NCBI GenBank assembly: GCA_945861595.1
Contig: CAMAVE010000010.1
Span: 1-41,536 of the forward strand
DNA from: Synechococcus sp. UW140
GTDB taxonomy: Bacteria; Cyanobacteriota; Cyanobacteriia; PCC-6307; Cyanobiaceae
Reading direction: 5' to 3'
Length of the DNA: 41,536 nucleotides
Shown here piece by piece: positions 24,935 through 31,847 of the stretch (positions are counted from its first letter, which is position 1; each line of letters opens with the position of its first letter). The notes below the pieces were generated by a model. It was not told where the DNA came from. It worked only from the letters and a program-made list of their open reading frames with translations, and searched no databases. The position numbers were made by a program, and so were the translations under genes.

Positions 24935-26953
24935 TTAGGCTCCGGTGTTGAAGTCATAGCTGGCGGCCGGAATCAACTTCCAGCCGCCCTGGCCGTCCAG
25001 TTCCAGCACGGTGTCATGGAAGCCGCGCAGGGTGGGGCGGTGGCCGACGCTGACGAAGGCCATCTCCCGCTGGGCCAGCAGGTTGTAGAGGTGTTTTTCC
25101 GTCGTCACATCGAGGGCGCTGGTGGCCTCATCGAGCACCACAAATCGTGGCGAATTGAGTAGCAGGCGGGCAAAGGCCAGGCGCTGCTGTTCTCCTAGGG
25201 AAAGCAGCCGCGGCCAGTCCTGCTTGATGTCGAGGTCGGGATAGCGGTGCACCAGCTCGGGCAGACGCACCTCCTCGAGCACATGGCGCAACTGGCCATC
25301 ACTGAAGCGCTCGGTGCTCTGGGGGTAGCAAAGCTGCTCACGCAGGCTGCCCAGCAACATGTAGGGCTTCTGGGGAATGAACATCAGCTCGCCCACGGGG
25401 GGCCGGTGCACGCGGCCGGCGGCGGCGGGCCAGAGGCCACTGACCAGGCGCAGGAAGGAGGTTTTGCCACAGCCGGAGGGGCCGACCACTAAGAGGCGCT
25501 GGCTGGGGGCCACCTCCAGGCTGAGGTCATGGATCAGCCGGCGGCTGCTGCGCGGCGGGATCAGATCCACATGGCTCACCAGGATTGAATCGGGCGCTTC
25601 ATCGCCGCTGGCCAATTCAGAGGTCAGGGCAGGCTGGCCCTGGTCGACGATCGTCTGGGCCAACATCTCACCACTGATCGACTCCACCTTGCCCTGGAAG
25701 CCCTCTAATCGGCTGATCGACGCGGAAAAGGCCGCCAGACGATCGATGTTGTTAACGATATAACTGACCGAAAATAAGACTTGGGAAAAAGCAATGCTGG
25801 CCTGACCGAACACGCCAAAATCAACCTGCTTGGCAAAGTAGATCGGAGCAATCACCAGCCAGGGCAGGAAGCGAGAGAAATAATCGTAGGAACGCTGGAT
25901 AACCTGAATCAAGGCCTCCCAGATAATCAGCTTGTTATAATTACTAATGACGCCACCAAGCCGCCTGGTTCCCTCTTTCTGCTCCTGCTGCTCGCCCCGG
26001 TAAAAGGCGATCGACTCGGCGTTGTCCCGGATGTGAACCAGGCCGTAGCGAAAATCCGCCTCCAACTTCAGCTGCTGGTAATTGAGATTTACTAGCTTAC
26101 GGCTGGCGAAGATGATCAAACTAGTACCTCCTACCGAATAGGCTAAAAGCCAAAGTGCCAGGGTTGCATTGATACTCCAAAGCACAATAATGAAGCTGAA
26201 AAAAGTAAGAAGCGCAGAGATTATTTCAACCGTAACGCTTAGGCTAGTGGCCGTGAAGCTCGCCGCATCCTGGGAGATCCGCTGGTCGGGGTTATCGATC
26301 TCCTCAACGCTTTCATCGTTTGGATTAAGAACATAATAGGCGCGATTGGTTAGATAGCGGCCCAACATTCTTTCGCTCAACCACTCGCGCCACATCAACC
26401 CAAGCTTGGGGATCAGGTAACTCTGCAGGGCCCGGATTGGCAAGGCCAGAACCAGGCAAAAGGCATAGACGGCAACGATTTTCCAGAAGTCCTCGGCCTT
26501 GTAGCCCACCAAGGCATTCTCGATGTTGCGGGCGACAAAACTGATGCCCACATTGATGCCGTTGATCACCAGGATCAGCAGGGTGATCACACCCAGCAAC
26601 AGCCAGGGCAACCAGCGTCCCTGGCGCAACTTGGCGCGCAAGGCCCAAAAACAGGCCAGCCCGGCGCCAAAAAGCACCATCACCACCTTGCCCCCAGGCC
26701 CCGCCCAGATCGACGCCACCTGTTCGGGCACCCCTGGCACGAAACGATGCTGCAACTCGGGGAACCAGGCGCTGCTGGCCGCGATCGCAGCCGTTAGCAG
26801 CAGCAGGGTGAAGCCCACCACAACGGCAATCAGGGCCGCAACCAGCAGCAGGAACTGGCCGGAGCTGGCTCCGTTATCCAACGGCAAAAAGTAGGGCTGG
26901 GCCAGGCGCTGCAGCTTGCCGAGCTGGCTGCGGAGGGCCTTCAGGGGACTCAT
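24935..26953 (-). CDS. SbmA/BacA-like ABC transporter (membrane + ATPase), 672 aa
   Basis: Half-size ABC exporter of the ABC-D/SbmA-BacA-YddA class. The membrane part has about six helices plus an extra N-terminal pair (residues ~30-130; e.g. LLGVITLLILVINGINVGISF, SVTVEIISALLTFFSFIIVLW). It contains the conserved NPDQRISQD in the intracellular loop. The ATPase part carries GPSGCGKTSFLR (Walker A), LSLGEQQRLAFARLLL (signature) and FVVLDEATSALD (Walker B). Relatives import vitamin B12 or peptides in bacteria, or fatty acyl-CoA in eukaryotes; the substrate here is unknown. The ATG at 26953 (MSPLKALRSQL) is chosen; a frame extension of 47 residues is not conserved-looking. The membrane region is unusually AT-rich. 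Confidence 0.9.
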   Translation of the reverse strand: MSPLKALRSQLGKLQRLAQPYFLPLDNGASSGQFLLLVAALIAVVVGFTLLLLTAAIAASSAWFPELQHRFVPGVPEQVASIWAGPGGKVVMVLFGAGLACFWALRAKLRQGRWLPWLLLGVITLLILVINGINVGISFVARNIENALVGYKAEDFWKIVAVYAFCLVLALPIRALQSYLIPKLGLMWREWLSERMLGRYLTNRAYYVLNPNDESVEEIDNPDQRISQDAASFTATSLSVTVEIISALLTFFSFIIVLWSINATLALWLLAYSVGGTSLIIFASRKLVNLNYQQLKLEADFRYGLVHIRDNAESIAFYRGEQQEQKEGTRRLGGVISNYNKLIIWEALIQVIQRSYDYFSRFLPWLVIAPIYFAKQVDFGVFGQASIAFSQVLFSVSYIVNNIDRLAAFSASISRLEGFQGKVESISGEMLAQTIVDQGQPALTSELASGDEAPDSILVSHVDLIPPRSSRRLIHDLSLEVAPSQRLLVVGPSGCGKTSFLRLVSGLWPAAAGRVHRPPVGELMFIPQKPYMLLGSLREQLCYPQSTERFSDGQLRHVLEEVRLPELVHRYPDLDIKQDWPRLLSLGEQQRLAFARLLLNSPRFVVLDEATSALDVTTEKHLYNLLAQREMAFVSVGHRPTLRGFHDTVLELDGQGGWKLIPAASYDFNTGA

Positions 26954-27020
26954 GACGACGCTCAAGTGGGGCCATTCTCGCCGCTGAAGCGCCCGCAGCG
27001 CAGGCTGGCCCAGGGATTGC

Positions 27021-27368
27021 TCACCCCGGCGGCCATTGCAGGGGCCGGCCACCGATGACATGCACATGCAGATGGAACACCGTCTGCCCCGCATCGGCGC
27101 CGCTATTGATCACCGTGCGCCAGGCCGTGAGCCCCTCCTGGCGGGCCACCTGGGCGGCCACCAGCAGCAGGTGGCCGAGCAGGGGCCCATCGGCGGCGCT
27201 GGCGTCGGCCAGGTTCACCAGGGGTTGGCGCGGAATCACCAGCAGGTGCACGGGAGCCTGGGGCTGAACATCGCGAAAGGCGATGCAGCGGTCGTCGCTG
27301 TGGACCTGATCCGAGGGGATTTCACCCCGCAGGATGCGGCCAAAAATCGTGTCGGCGGGCTGGTCCAT
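27021..27368 (-). CDS. HIT-family nucleotide-binding protein, 115 aa
   Basis: Histidine-triad hydrolase/transferase. The protein spans MDQPADTIFGRILRGEIP to FHLHVHVIGGRPLQWPPG; the catalytic histidine triad is HLHVHV. Typical HinT-like length; substrates are purine phosphoramidates in relatives. The ATG at 27368 is preferred over an upstream GTG-region extension because MDQPADTIFGRI is the usual start. Divergent from comM with a gap of about 100 nt. Confidence 0.92.
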   Translation of the reverse strand: MDQPADTIFGRILRGEIPSDQVHSDDRCIAFRDVQPQAPVHLLVIPRQPLVNLADASAADGPLLGHLLLVAAQVARQEGLTAWRTVINSGADAGQTVFHLHVHVIGGRPLQWPPG

Positions 27369-27465
27369 GGCGGCGGGGAAGGAACGGGCGAGGGCGGGTC
27401 GGCCCCCTAGTCGGCAGGCCCGGAACAGCGGTGGCACTAGTCAGTGAAACCCAGCCCCTGGCTTG

Positions 27466-29085
27466 ATGTTGGCACGTTGCAGCGGCGCGGCCCTGGTGGG
27501 ACTCGATGCGGTGGAAGTGGCCGTGGAGGTGGACATCACCCCGGGATTGCCGGGCGTGCTGATGGTGGGGCTGGCGGATGCGGCGGTGCAGGAATCGCGG
27601 GAGCGGGTGCGCTCGGCCCTGCGCAACAGCGGGCTTCGCATGCCCCTCACCCGGGTGGTGGTCAACCTGGCACCGGCGGATGTGCGCAAGGAGGGGCCGG
27701 CCTTTGATCTGCCGATCGCACTGGCCCTGCTGCTGGCCAGTGGCCAACTCGACCATCGCCGGCTGGCGGGGGTCTGGGCGGCAGGGGAACTGGGCCTCGA
27801 TGGCCAGCTACGGCCGGTTCGCGGTGCCCTGGCCCTGGCCCTGGCGGCCCAGCAGGCCGGGGCCAGGGCCCTGATCGTGCCCGAGGCCAACGGCACCGAG
27901 GCCGCCCTGGTGGAGGGGCTCACCGTCTGGCCGGTAGCCAGCCTGCGCCAGGTGCTGGAGCTTCTGGCCGATCCGGCCCGGGCCCGCCTCCCTAGCCCCG
28001 TGGACCCTGAACCACCCCCCCCGGAGCTGGACCTGGCCGATGTGCGCGGCCAGCCCCATGGCCGCCGTGCCCTGGAGATCGCCGCGGCCGGAGGCCATCA
28101 CCTGTTGCTGGTGGGCCCCCCTGGCAGCGGCAAGACGATGCTGGCCAGGCGCCTGCCTGGGCTGCTGCCACCCCTGCAACGGCAGGAGGCCCTCGAACTC
28201 GGCCAGCTCTATTCGGTGGCGGGCCTACTCGGTAGCCAGGGGCAGCTTCCCAGGCAGCGGCCCTTCCGCTCACCCCACCACGGCTGCTCCGGCCCGGCCC
28301 TGATCGGCGGCGGCCCGATCCCGCGGCCAGGCGATCTGGCCCTGGCCCACCACGGCGTGCTGTTCCTCGATGAACTGGCCGAATTTCGCCGCGATGTGCT
28401 CAACCAGCTGCGCCAGCCCCTCGAAGAAGGGGAGGTGTGGATCAGCCGATCCCGGGCCCGGTTGCGCTTTCCCTGCGCCGTCACCCTGGTGGCCGCCACC
28501 AACCCCTGCCCATGCGGCTGGTACGGCGACCCGGAGCGGGCCTGCGGCTGTGGCGAGGCCCAGCGCCAGCGCTACTGGGGCAAGCTCAGCGGCCCCCTGC
28601 TCGATCGCCTCGACCTGCAGGTGATCCTGCGCCGGCCCCCCGTCCAGGAGCTCGGTCCCGATCGCCAGCCCAGCGACCAGGGCAAGGCCAGCGATCAGTC
28701 CGGTCAGAGCATCCCCCGATGGACTGGATCAGCGGAAGCCACCCCATGCTCAAGATCGCCTGGCTCACCAGGATCAACGGCCCAGGTGGCCGAACGGGTC
28801 TGGCGGGCCCGCCAGCGCATGGCCGAGCGCAACCCTCGCGGCTGCGCCAACAGCCGCCTGAGTTCCAGGGATCTGGCTGGGTGCGGCCACTTCGAAGCCG
28901 AAGCCCTGCAACTCTGGCGATCCGCCCTACAGCACCGGGCACTGAGTGCCCGCGCCGGCGAACGGGTCCTGCGCATGGCCCGCACGATTGCTGACCTGGC
29001 AGGGGAAACCCGCGTGGATGGCCAGGCGATTGCTGAAGCCCTGACCTACCGCAGTTTCGATCGCGACCACCAGCCCTCCGCCTAA
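27466..29085 (+). CDS. comM: ComM/YifB AAA+ ATPase (Mg-chelatase-like), 539 aa
   Basis: Helicase-like ATPase that promotes branch migration of incoming DNA in natural transformation. An N-terminal Lon-like domain (GLPGVLMVGLADAAVQESRERVRSALRNSG) is followed by the AAA+ domain with VGPPGSGKTMLARRLPGLLPP (Walker A, about 222), GVLFLDELAEF (Walker B), zinc-type CPCGWYGDPERACGCGE, and the C-terminal SRDLAGCGHFEAEALQL. A TTG directly precedes the ATG at 27466. The ~55-residue segment from about 400 (PDRQPSDQGKASDQSGQ...) is a low-complexity insertion. Natural competence is plausible but unproven. Confidence 0.93.
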   Translation: MLARCSGAALVGLDAVEVAVEVDITPGLPGVLMVGLADAAVQESRERVRSALRNSGLRMPLTRVVVNLAPADVRKEGPAFDLPIALALLLASGQLDHRRLAGVWAAGELGLDGQLRPVRGALALALAAQQAGARALIVPEANGTEAALVEGLTVWPVASLRQVLELLADPARARLPSPVDPEPPPPELDLADVRGQPHGRRALEIAAAGGHHLLLVGPPGSGKTMLARRLPGLLPPLQRQEALELGQLYSVAGLLGSQGQLPRQRPFRSPHHGCSGPALIGGGPIPRPGDLALAHHGVLFLDELAEFRRDVLNQLRQPLEEGEVWISRSRARLRFPCAVTLVAATNPCPCGWYGDPERACGCGEAQRQRYWGKLSGPLLDRLDLQVILRRPPVQELGPDRQPSDQGKASDQSGQSIPRWTGSAEATPCSRSPGSPGSTAQVAERVWRARQRMAERNPRGCANSRLSSRDLAGCGHFEAEALQLWRSALQHRALSARAGERVLRMARTIADLAGETRVDGQAIAEALTYRSFDRDHQPSA

Positions 29086-29105
29086 GGGGCCCAATCGCTA
29101 GAGCC

Positions 29106-29252
29106 CTATCGGCGATGGCGGGCAATTTCACCGGTGTAGGGCTGGACGCCGATCGCCGGAGGCAGGTGCTGCTGCTCTTCCCTGGGATTACCAAAGGCAT
29201 GGGCCAGGGAGCTGCCAAACCAATGGCCAAACAGGGCCATGAGACGGGTCAT
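29106..29252 (-). CDS. Small conserved-looking protein, 48 aa
   Basis: Reads MTRLMALFGHWFGSSLAHAFGN then REEQQHLPPAIGVQPYTG and EIARHRR. An amphipathic or hydrophobic N-terminal helix and a PPAIGVQPYTG stretch are seen. No family recognised. The ATG at 29252 is preceded by a stable hairpin (29276-29299) in its presumed leader. A longer frame to 29408 runs through the hairpin and looks non-coding. Could be a small membrane-associated protein. Confidence 0.5.
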   Translation of the reverse strand: MTRLMALFGHWFGSSLAHAFGNPREEQQHLPPAIGVQPYTGEIARHRR

Positions 29253-29275
29253 GGGTCCAGCTCCAAACAGAACTA

Positions 29276-29299
29276 GCCCCAGTCTTGAAAGACCGGGGC
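29276..29299 (-). promoter_or_regulatory. Stable leader hairpin upstream of the 48-aa gene
   Basis: GCCCC and GGGGC flank a GTCT/AGAC inner stem around TGAA, with one A-C mismatch. No T-run follows, so it is unlikely to be a terminator. It starts 24 nt upstream of the small gene. Confidence 0.5.
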
Positions 29300-29423
29300 C
29301 CCCTGACAACAGGTAGAAGCGCGGATTCAAAGCACCCCTGATGGTTCTCGCATCAGGGTGGGACTTCATGCAAACCCCGACGCCTAGGCCAGGGTGAGCA
29401 GATGACAACAGCTGCCAGATATC

Positions 29424-29447
29424 GAGAAACCCTGCCTACCAGCAGGG
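29424..29447 (-). terminator. Terminator downstream of rpsU
   Basis: On the - strand CCCTGC, loop TGGTAG, GCAGGG is followed by TTTCTC. It lies 18-40 nt beyond the rpsU stop codon. Confidence 0.7.
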
Positions 29448-29464
29448 AACGCAGGTGAGCGCAA

Positions 29465-29635
29465 TCAGCGGCGGCGGCGGCGCTGTTGGGCCTTGCGCTT
29501 GTACTTCTCGGTGGGGGTTTCGTGGTGACGCAGGCGCTTGAGGTCAGCGAAAATGCCTGCCTTGGAGACCTGGCGCTTGAAACGGCGCAGGGCCGATTCG
29601 ATGCCTTCGTTTTCGCCGACGGTGACCTGGGTCAT
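29465..29635 (-). CDS. rpsU: 30S ribosomal protein S21, 56 aa
   Basis: Small basic ribosomal protein of the 30S platform, near the anti-Shine-Dalgarno sequence. The protein starts [19 protein letters not shown], continues [20 protein letters not shown] and TPTEKYKRK, and ends [11 protein letters not shown] at 29635, TGA at 29465-29467. It is below the size usually reported as an open frame, so it is easily overlooked. It lies between a DUF3747 gene and the 48-aa gene on the same strand, with its own terminator. Confidence 0.97.
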   Translation of the reverse strand: MTQVTVGENEGIESALRRFKRQVSKAGIFADLKRLRHHETPTEKYKRKAQQRRRRR

Positions 29636-29735
29636 GAAGCGCTTTGGTGCTCAGCAGTGGATTGATCGTAGCAAGTGCCCCTGCCGGCGTCTTGGGGCTG
29701 CATCGGACCCATGGCAAGCCTGCCCTGCCCTTGGA

Positions 29736-30914
29736 TCAAGGCAAGGCCTTTACCGGAAGCGGGGCTGCGGCCGGCAGGGCGGGCAGGTTGGGAGCTGCCG
29801 CCAAGGGCGCAGCAGCCTTTGCATTGGGCACAGCAGCCGTTGGCTTAGACGCAGCAGCCACCGGCTTGGGTGGCTTGACGGTTTCAAAAGCCTTGGTAGC
29901 CGCTAGAGCCTTGGTAGCCGTTGCGGACTTGGTAGCCGTTACGGACTTAGTAGCCGTTACAGCCGTGGTGGTCTGCACAGGCGGGATGGGCCCGTTCGGC
30001 TGGGCGACAGCAACCGGCTTGGAGGTCCCGGAAACGGGGACTACAGCGGGGGCCCCCAGGCCGGGTTTGGGCGTTGCCCCCTGGCGAGGCGCCAGGCTTT
30101 GACTGGGCCGGGTGCCGGGGGCTGGTGCGGCGTCCTGGCTGGGCCCAGGCCCTGGGCTCGGCCCAGATCCTGGGCTGGGAACGGCTGCCGCTCCTGGGGC
30201 CGACTTGGGGCCCGATAGGGCTGGCTTCTCGTCCGGTAGGGCCTGGGGCTTGCTGGCTCCCTTCTGCTCCACCGGGGCCTTGGGGTCCACCGGGGTCTTG
30301 GCCGCTGGTGCAGCGGTCTGGGGTGCTGAGCTGGTGGCGGTGGCCCCCTCTGGCCAGCTGTCGCGATACACGTAGACATGGCCCAGGGCCCGGCTGCCGA
30401 AGCTGCGGCGCATCACCCGCCAACCGGGCTCGGCCACCAGCAGCAGGAAGCCATTGCCCTGGCCGCCCGTGCGTGCCACCACCATCTCGGGGCCGGCATC
30501 GGGGCGGGTCGGCTGGGCCATCAGCAAGGTTTCCGCCGAGTCCTTCACAACGCTGAGCCGATACACCGTGCCCAGGTCGGCTGTGCCGATCCTCAGCGAA
30601 TAGCCATTGCCATCGATGAAGCGGTTGCAGATGCCTGTGAAATCGAAGGTGGCCAGCAGGGGATCCACCACCGCCGGGCGGCTGCCGGACACCGCATAGC
30701 AGGGGCGCTGGGCGCTGCGCTGCTCGTAGATGTTCAGCTGGGCGCGACTGCCATCGCCAATCGGTGCCGCCACGATGATGAACCTGGCCTGGTCCACCTC
30801 CTGGGTGCTGAACATCGAGGCCTGGGCGCGGGCCTGGGGCGCCGAGGCCCAGCCGGCCGCCGTCAGGCCGAGCAGCGAAAACAAAACAGCCAGGGGACGG
30901 ACCAGGCGCGTCAT
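29736..30914 (-). CDS. DUF3747 secreted protein with Pro/Ala and TATK repeats, 392 aa
   Basis: A signal peptide (MTRLVRPLAVLFSLLGLTAAGWASAP-type, cleavage near AQA) precedes a cyanobacterial DUF3747 domain (about 35-190): FSTQEVDQARFIIVAAPIG, QRPCYAVSG, TFDFTGICNRFIDGNGYSLRIG. The remaining ~200 residues are Pro-, Ala-, Gly-, Ser- and Thr-rich, with short repeats VTATKSVTATKSATATKALA (about 320-345). The ATG at 30914 is preferred because it starts the signal peptide. DUF3747 function is unknown, but an envelope location is likely. Confidence 0.85.
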   Translation of the reverse strand: MTRLVRPLAVLFSLLGLTAAGWASAPQARAQASMFSTQEVDQARFIIVAAPIGDGSRAQLNIYEQRSAQRPCYAVSGSRPAVVDPLLATFDFTGICNRFIDGNGYSLRIGTADLGTVYRLSVVKDSAETLLMAQPTRPDAGPEMVVARTGGQGNGFLLLVAEPGWRVMRRSFGSRALGHVYVYRDSWPEGATATSSAPQTAAPAAKTPVDPKAPVEQKGASKPQALPDEKPALSGPKSAPGAAAVPSPGSGPSPGPGPSQDAAPAPGTRPSQSLAPRQGATPKPGLGAPAVVPVSGTSKPVAVAQPNGPIPPVQTTTAVTATKSVTATKSATATKALAATKAFETVKPPKPVAAASKPTAAVPNAKAAAPLAAAPNLPALPAAAPLPVKALP

Positions 30915-30972
30915 GGTCAGGGTTCGGGCTAGGGGGAAATCGTAGAAGTGGCCCACCCGCCAACCGGCCGGA

Positions 30973-31164
30973 TCAGGCCGGTTGGTTGAGGCGGATCGCC
31001 ACCACCAGGGCCACCAGGGTGCCCGGGATCGAACCGCCCAGGATCCAGCGGGTGGCGGTGACGCCCAGGTCGGGGTCTCCGTAGGCGAGTTCAAAGACGG
31101 AACCTGTGGCGGCAATGCCAAGCAGGCAAGCCAGGGCTAAAAACAGGCCAGCTAAGGGTTTCAT
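30973..31164 (-). CDS. Small two-helix membrane protein, 63 aa
   Basis: Two hydrophobic segments, KPLAGLFLALACLLGIAATGSVFEL and IPGTLVALVVAIRL, flank a loop AYGDPDLGVTATRWILGGS. No family recognised with certainty; it looks like one of the small conserved cyanobacterial membrane proteins. The ATG at 31164 (MKPLAGL) is preferred over one two codons upstream. It lies between def (stop 21 nt upstream on the same strand) and the DUF3747 gene. Confidence 0.7.
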   Translation of the reverse strand: MKPLAGLFLALACLLGIAATGSVFELAYGDPDLGVTATRWILGGSIPGTLVALVVAIRLNQPA

Positions 31165-31185
31165 CGGCAAAGGAATTTCAGGTGT

Positions 31186-31770
31186 TCAGAGCAGGGAGCG
31201 CACATGGGAACGGTCAAAGCCCTTCTCCTTGAGGCCTTCCTCCAGCCCCGCCCCATCGCTGACCCGATCCACGAACAACACGCCGTTGAGGTGGTCCATT
31301 TCGTGTTGGATGCAGCGGGCCAGCAGGCCATCGGCCTTGATCCGGCGGCTGCGGCCCATCTCGCAGCGATAGCTCACCTCCACCACGCTCGGTCGCACCA
31401 CATCGAGGTACACCCCAGGAATGCTGAGGCAGCCCTCTTCGTAGGTGCAAATCGAGCCCCCCTCGGCCGTGATTTCGGGGTTGATCAGCACCATCGGCGG
31501 GGTGGCCGGATTCTCCAGATCCAGGTCAATCACCAGCAGTTGCTGATGGACACCCACCTGGGGGGCCGCCAGGCCGATGCCCTTGGCGGCATACATGCTG
31601 AGCAGCATCTGGCGGGCCAGCTCCCGCACCGATTCATCTACCTTGCCGATGCGCTTGGCCGGCGTGCGCAGCACCTCATCCCCCAGGGTGTGGATCGCCA
31701 TCGGCGGCGTATCCAGAGGCTCCTTGGAGACATGCACCCCCTTGCTCGACTGCTCCGCCGAACGCGCCAT
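31186..31770 (-). CDS. def: Peptide deformylase, 194 aa
   Basis: Removes the N-formyl group from nascent peptides. The three PDF motifs are present: GIGLAAPQVGV, EEGCLSIPG and QHEMDHLNG, supplying the metal-binding Cys and two His. About 25 N-terminal residues precede the conserved HTLGDEVLRTPAKRI. The ATG at 31770 is preferred over TTG at 31791. Divergent from the S9 peptidase, sharing a 77-nt gap. Confidence 0.95.
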   Translation of the reverse strand: MARSAEQSSKGVHVSKEPLDTPPMAIHTLGDEVLRTPAKRIGKVDESVRELARQMLLSMYAAKGIGLAAPQVGVHQQLLVIDLDLENPATPPMVLINPEITAEGGSICTYEEGCLSIPGVYLDVVRPSVVEVSYRCEMGRSRRIKADGLLARCIQHEMDHLNGVLFVDRVSDGAGLEEGLKEKGFDRSHVRSLL

Positions 31771-31847
31771 CCTGGCGAAGCTGCTGGCCAAAGGACAATC
31801 CCGTTCCGACTGGGGGCGATTCTAGGAGCCGCGGCAGACAACCCCTG

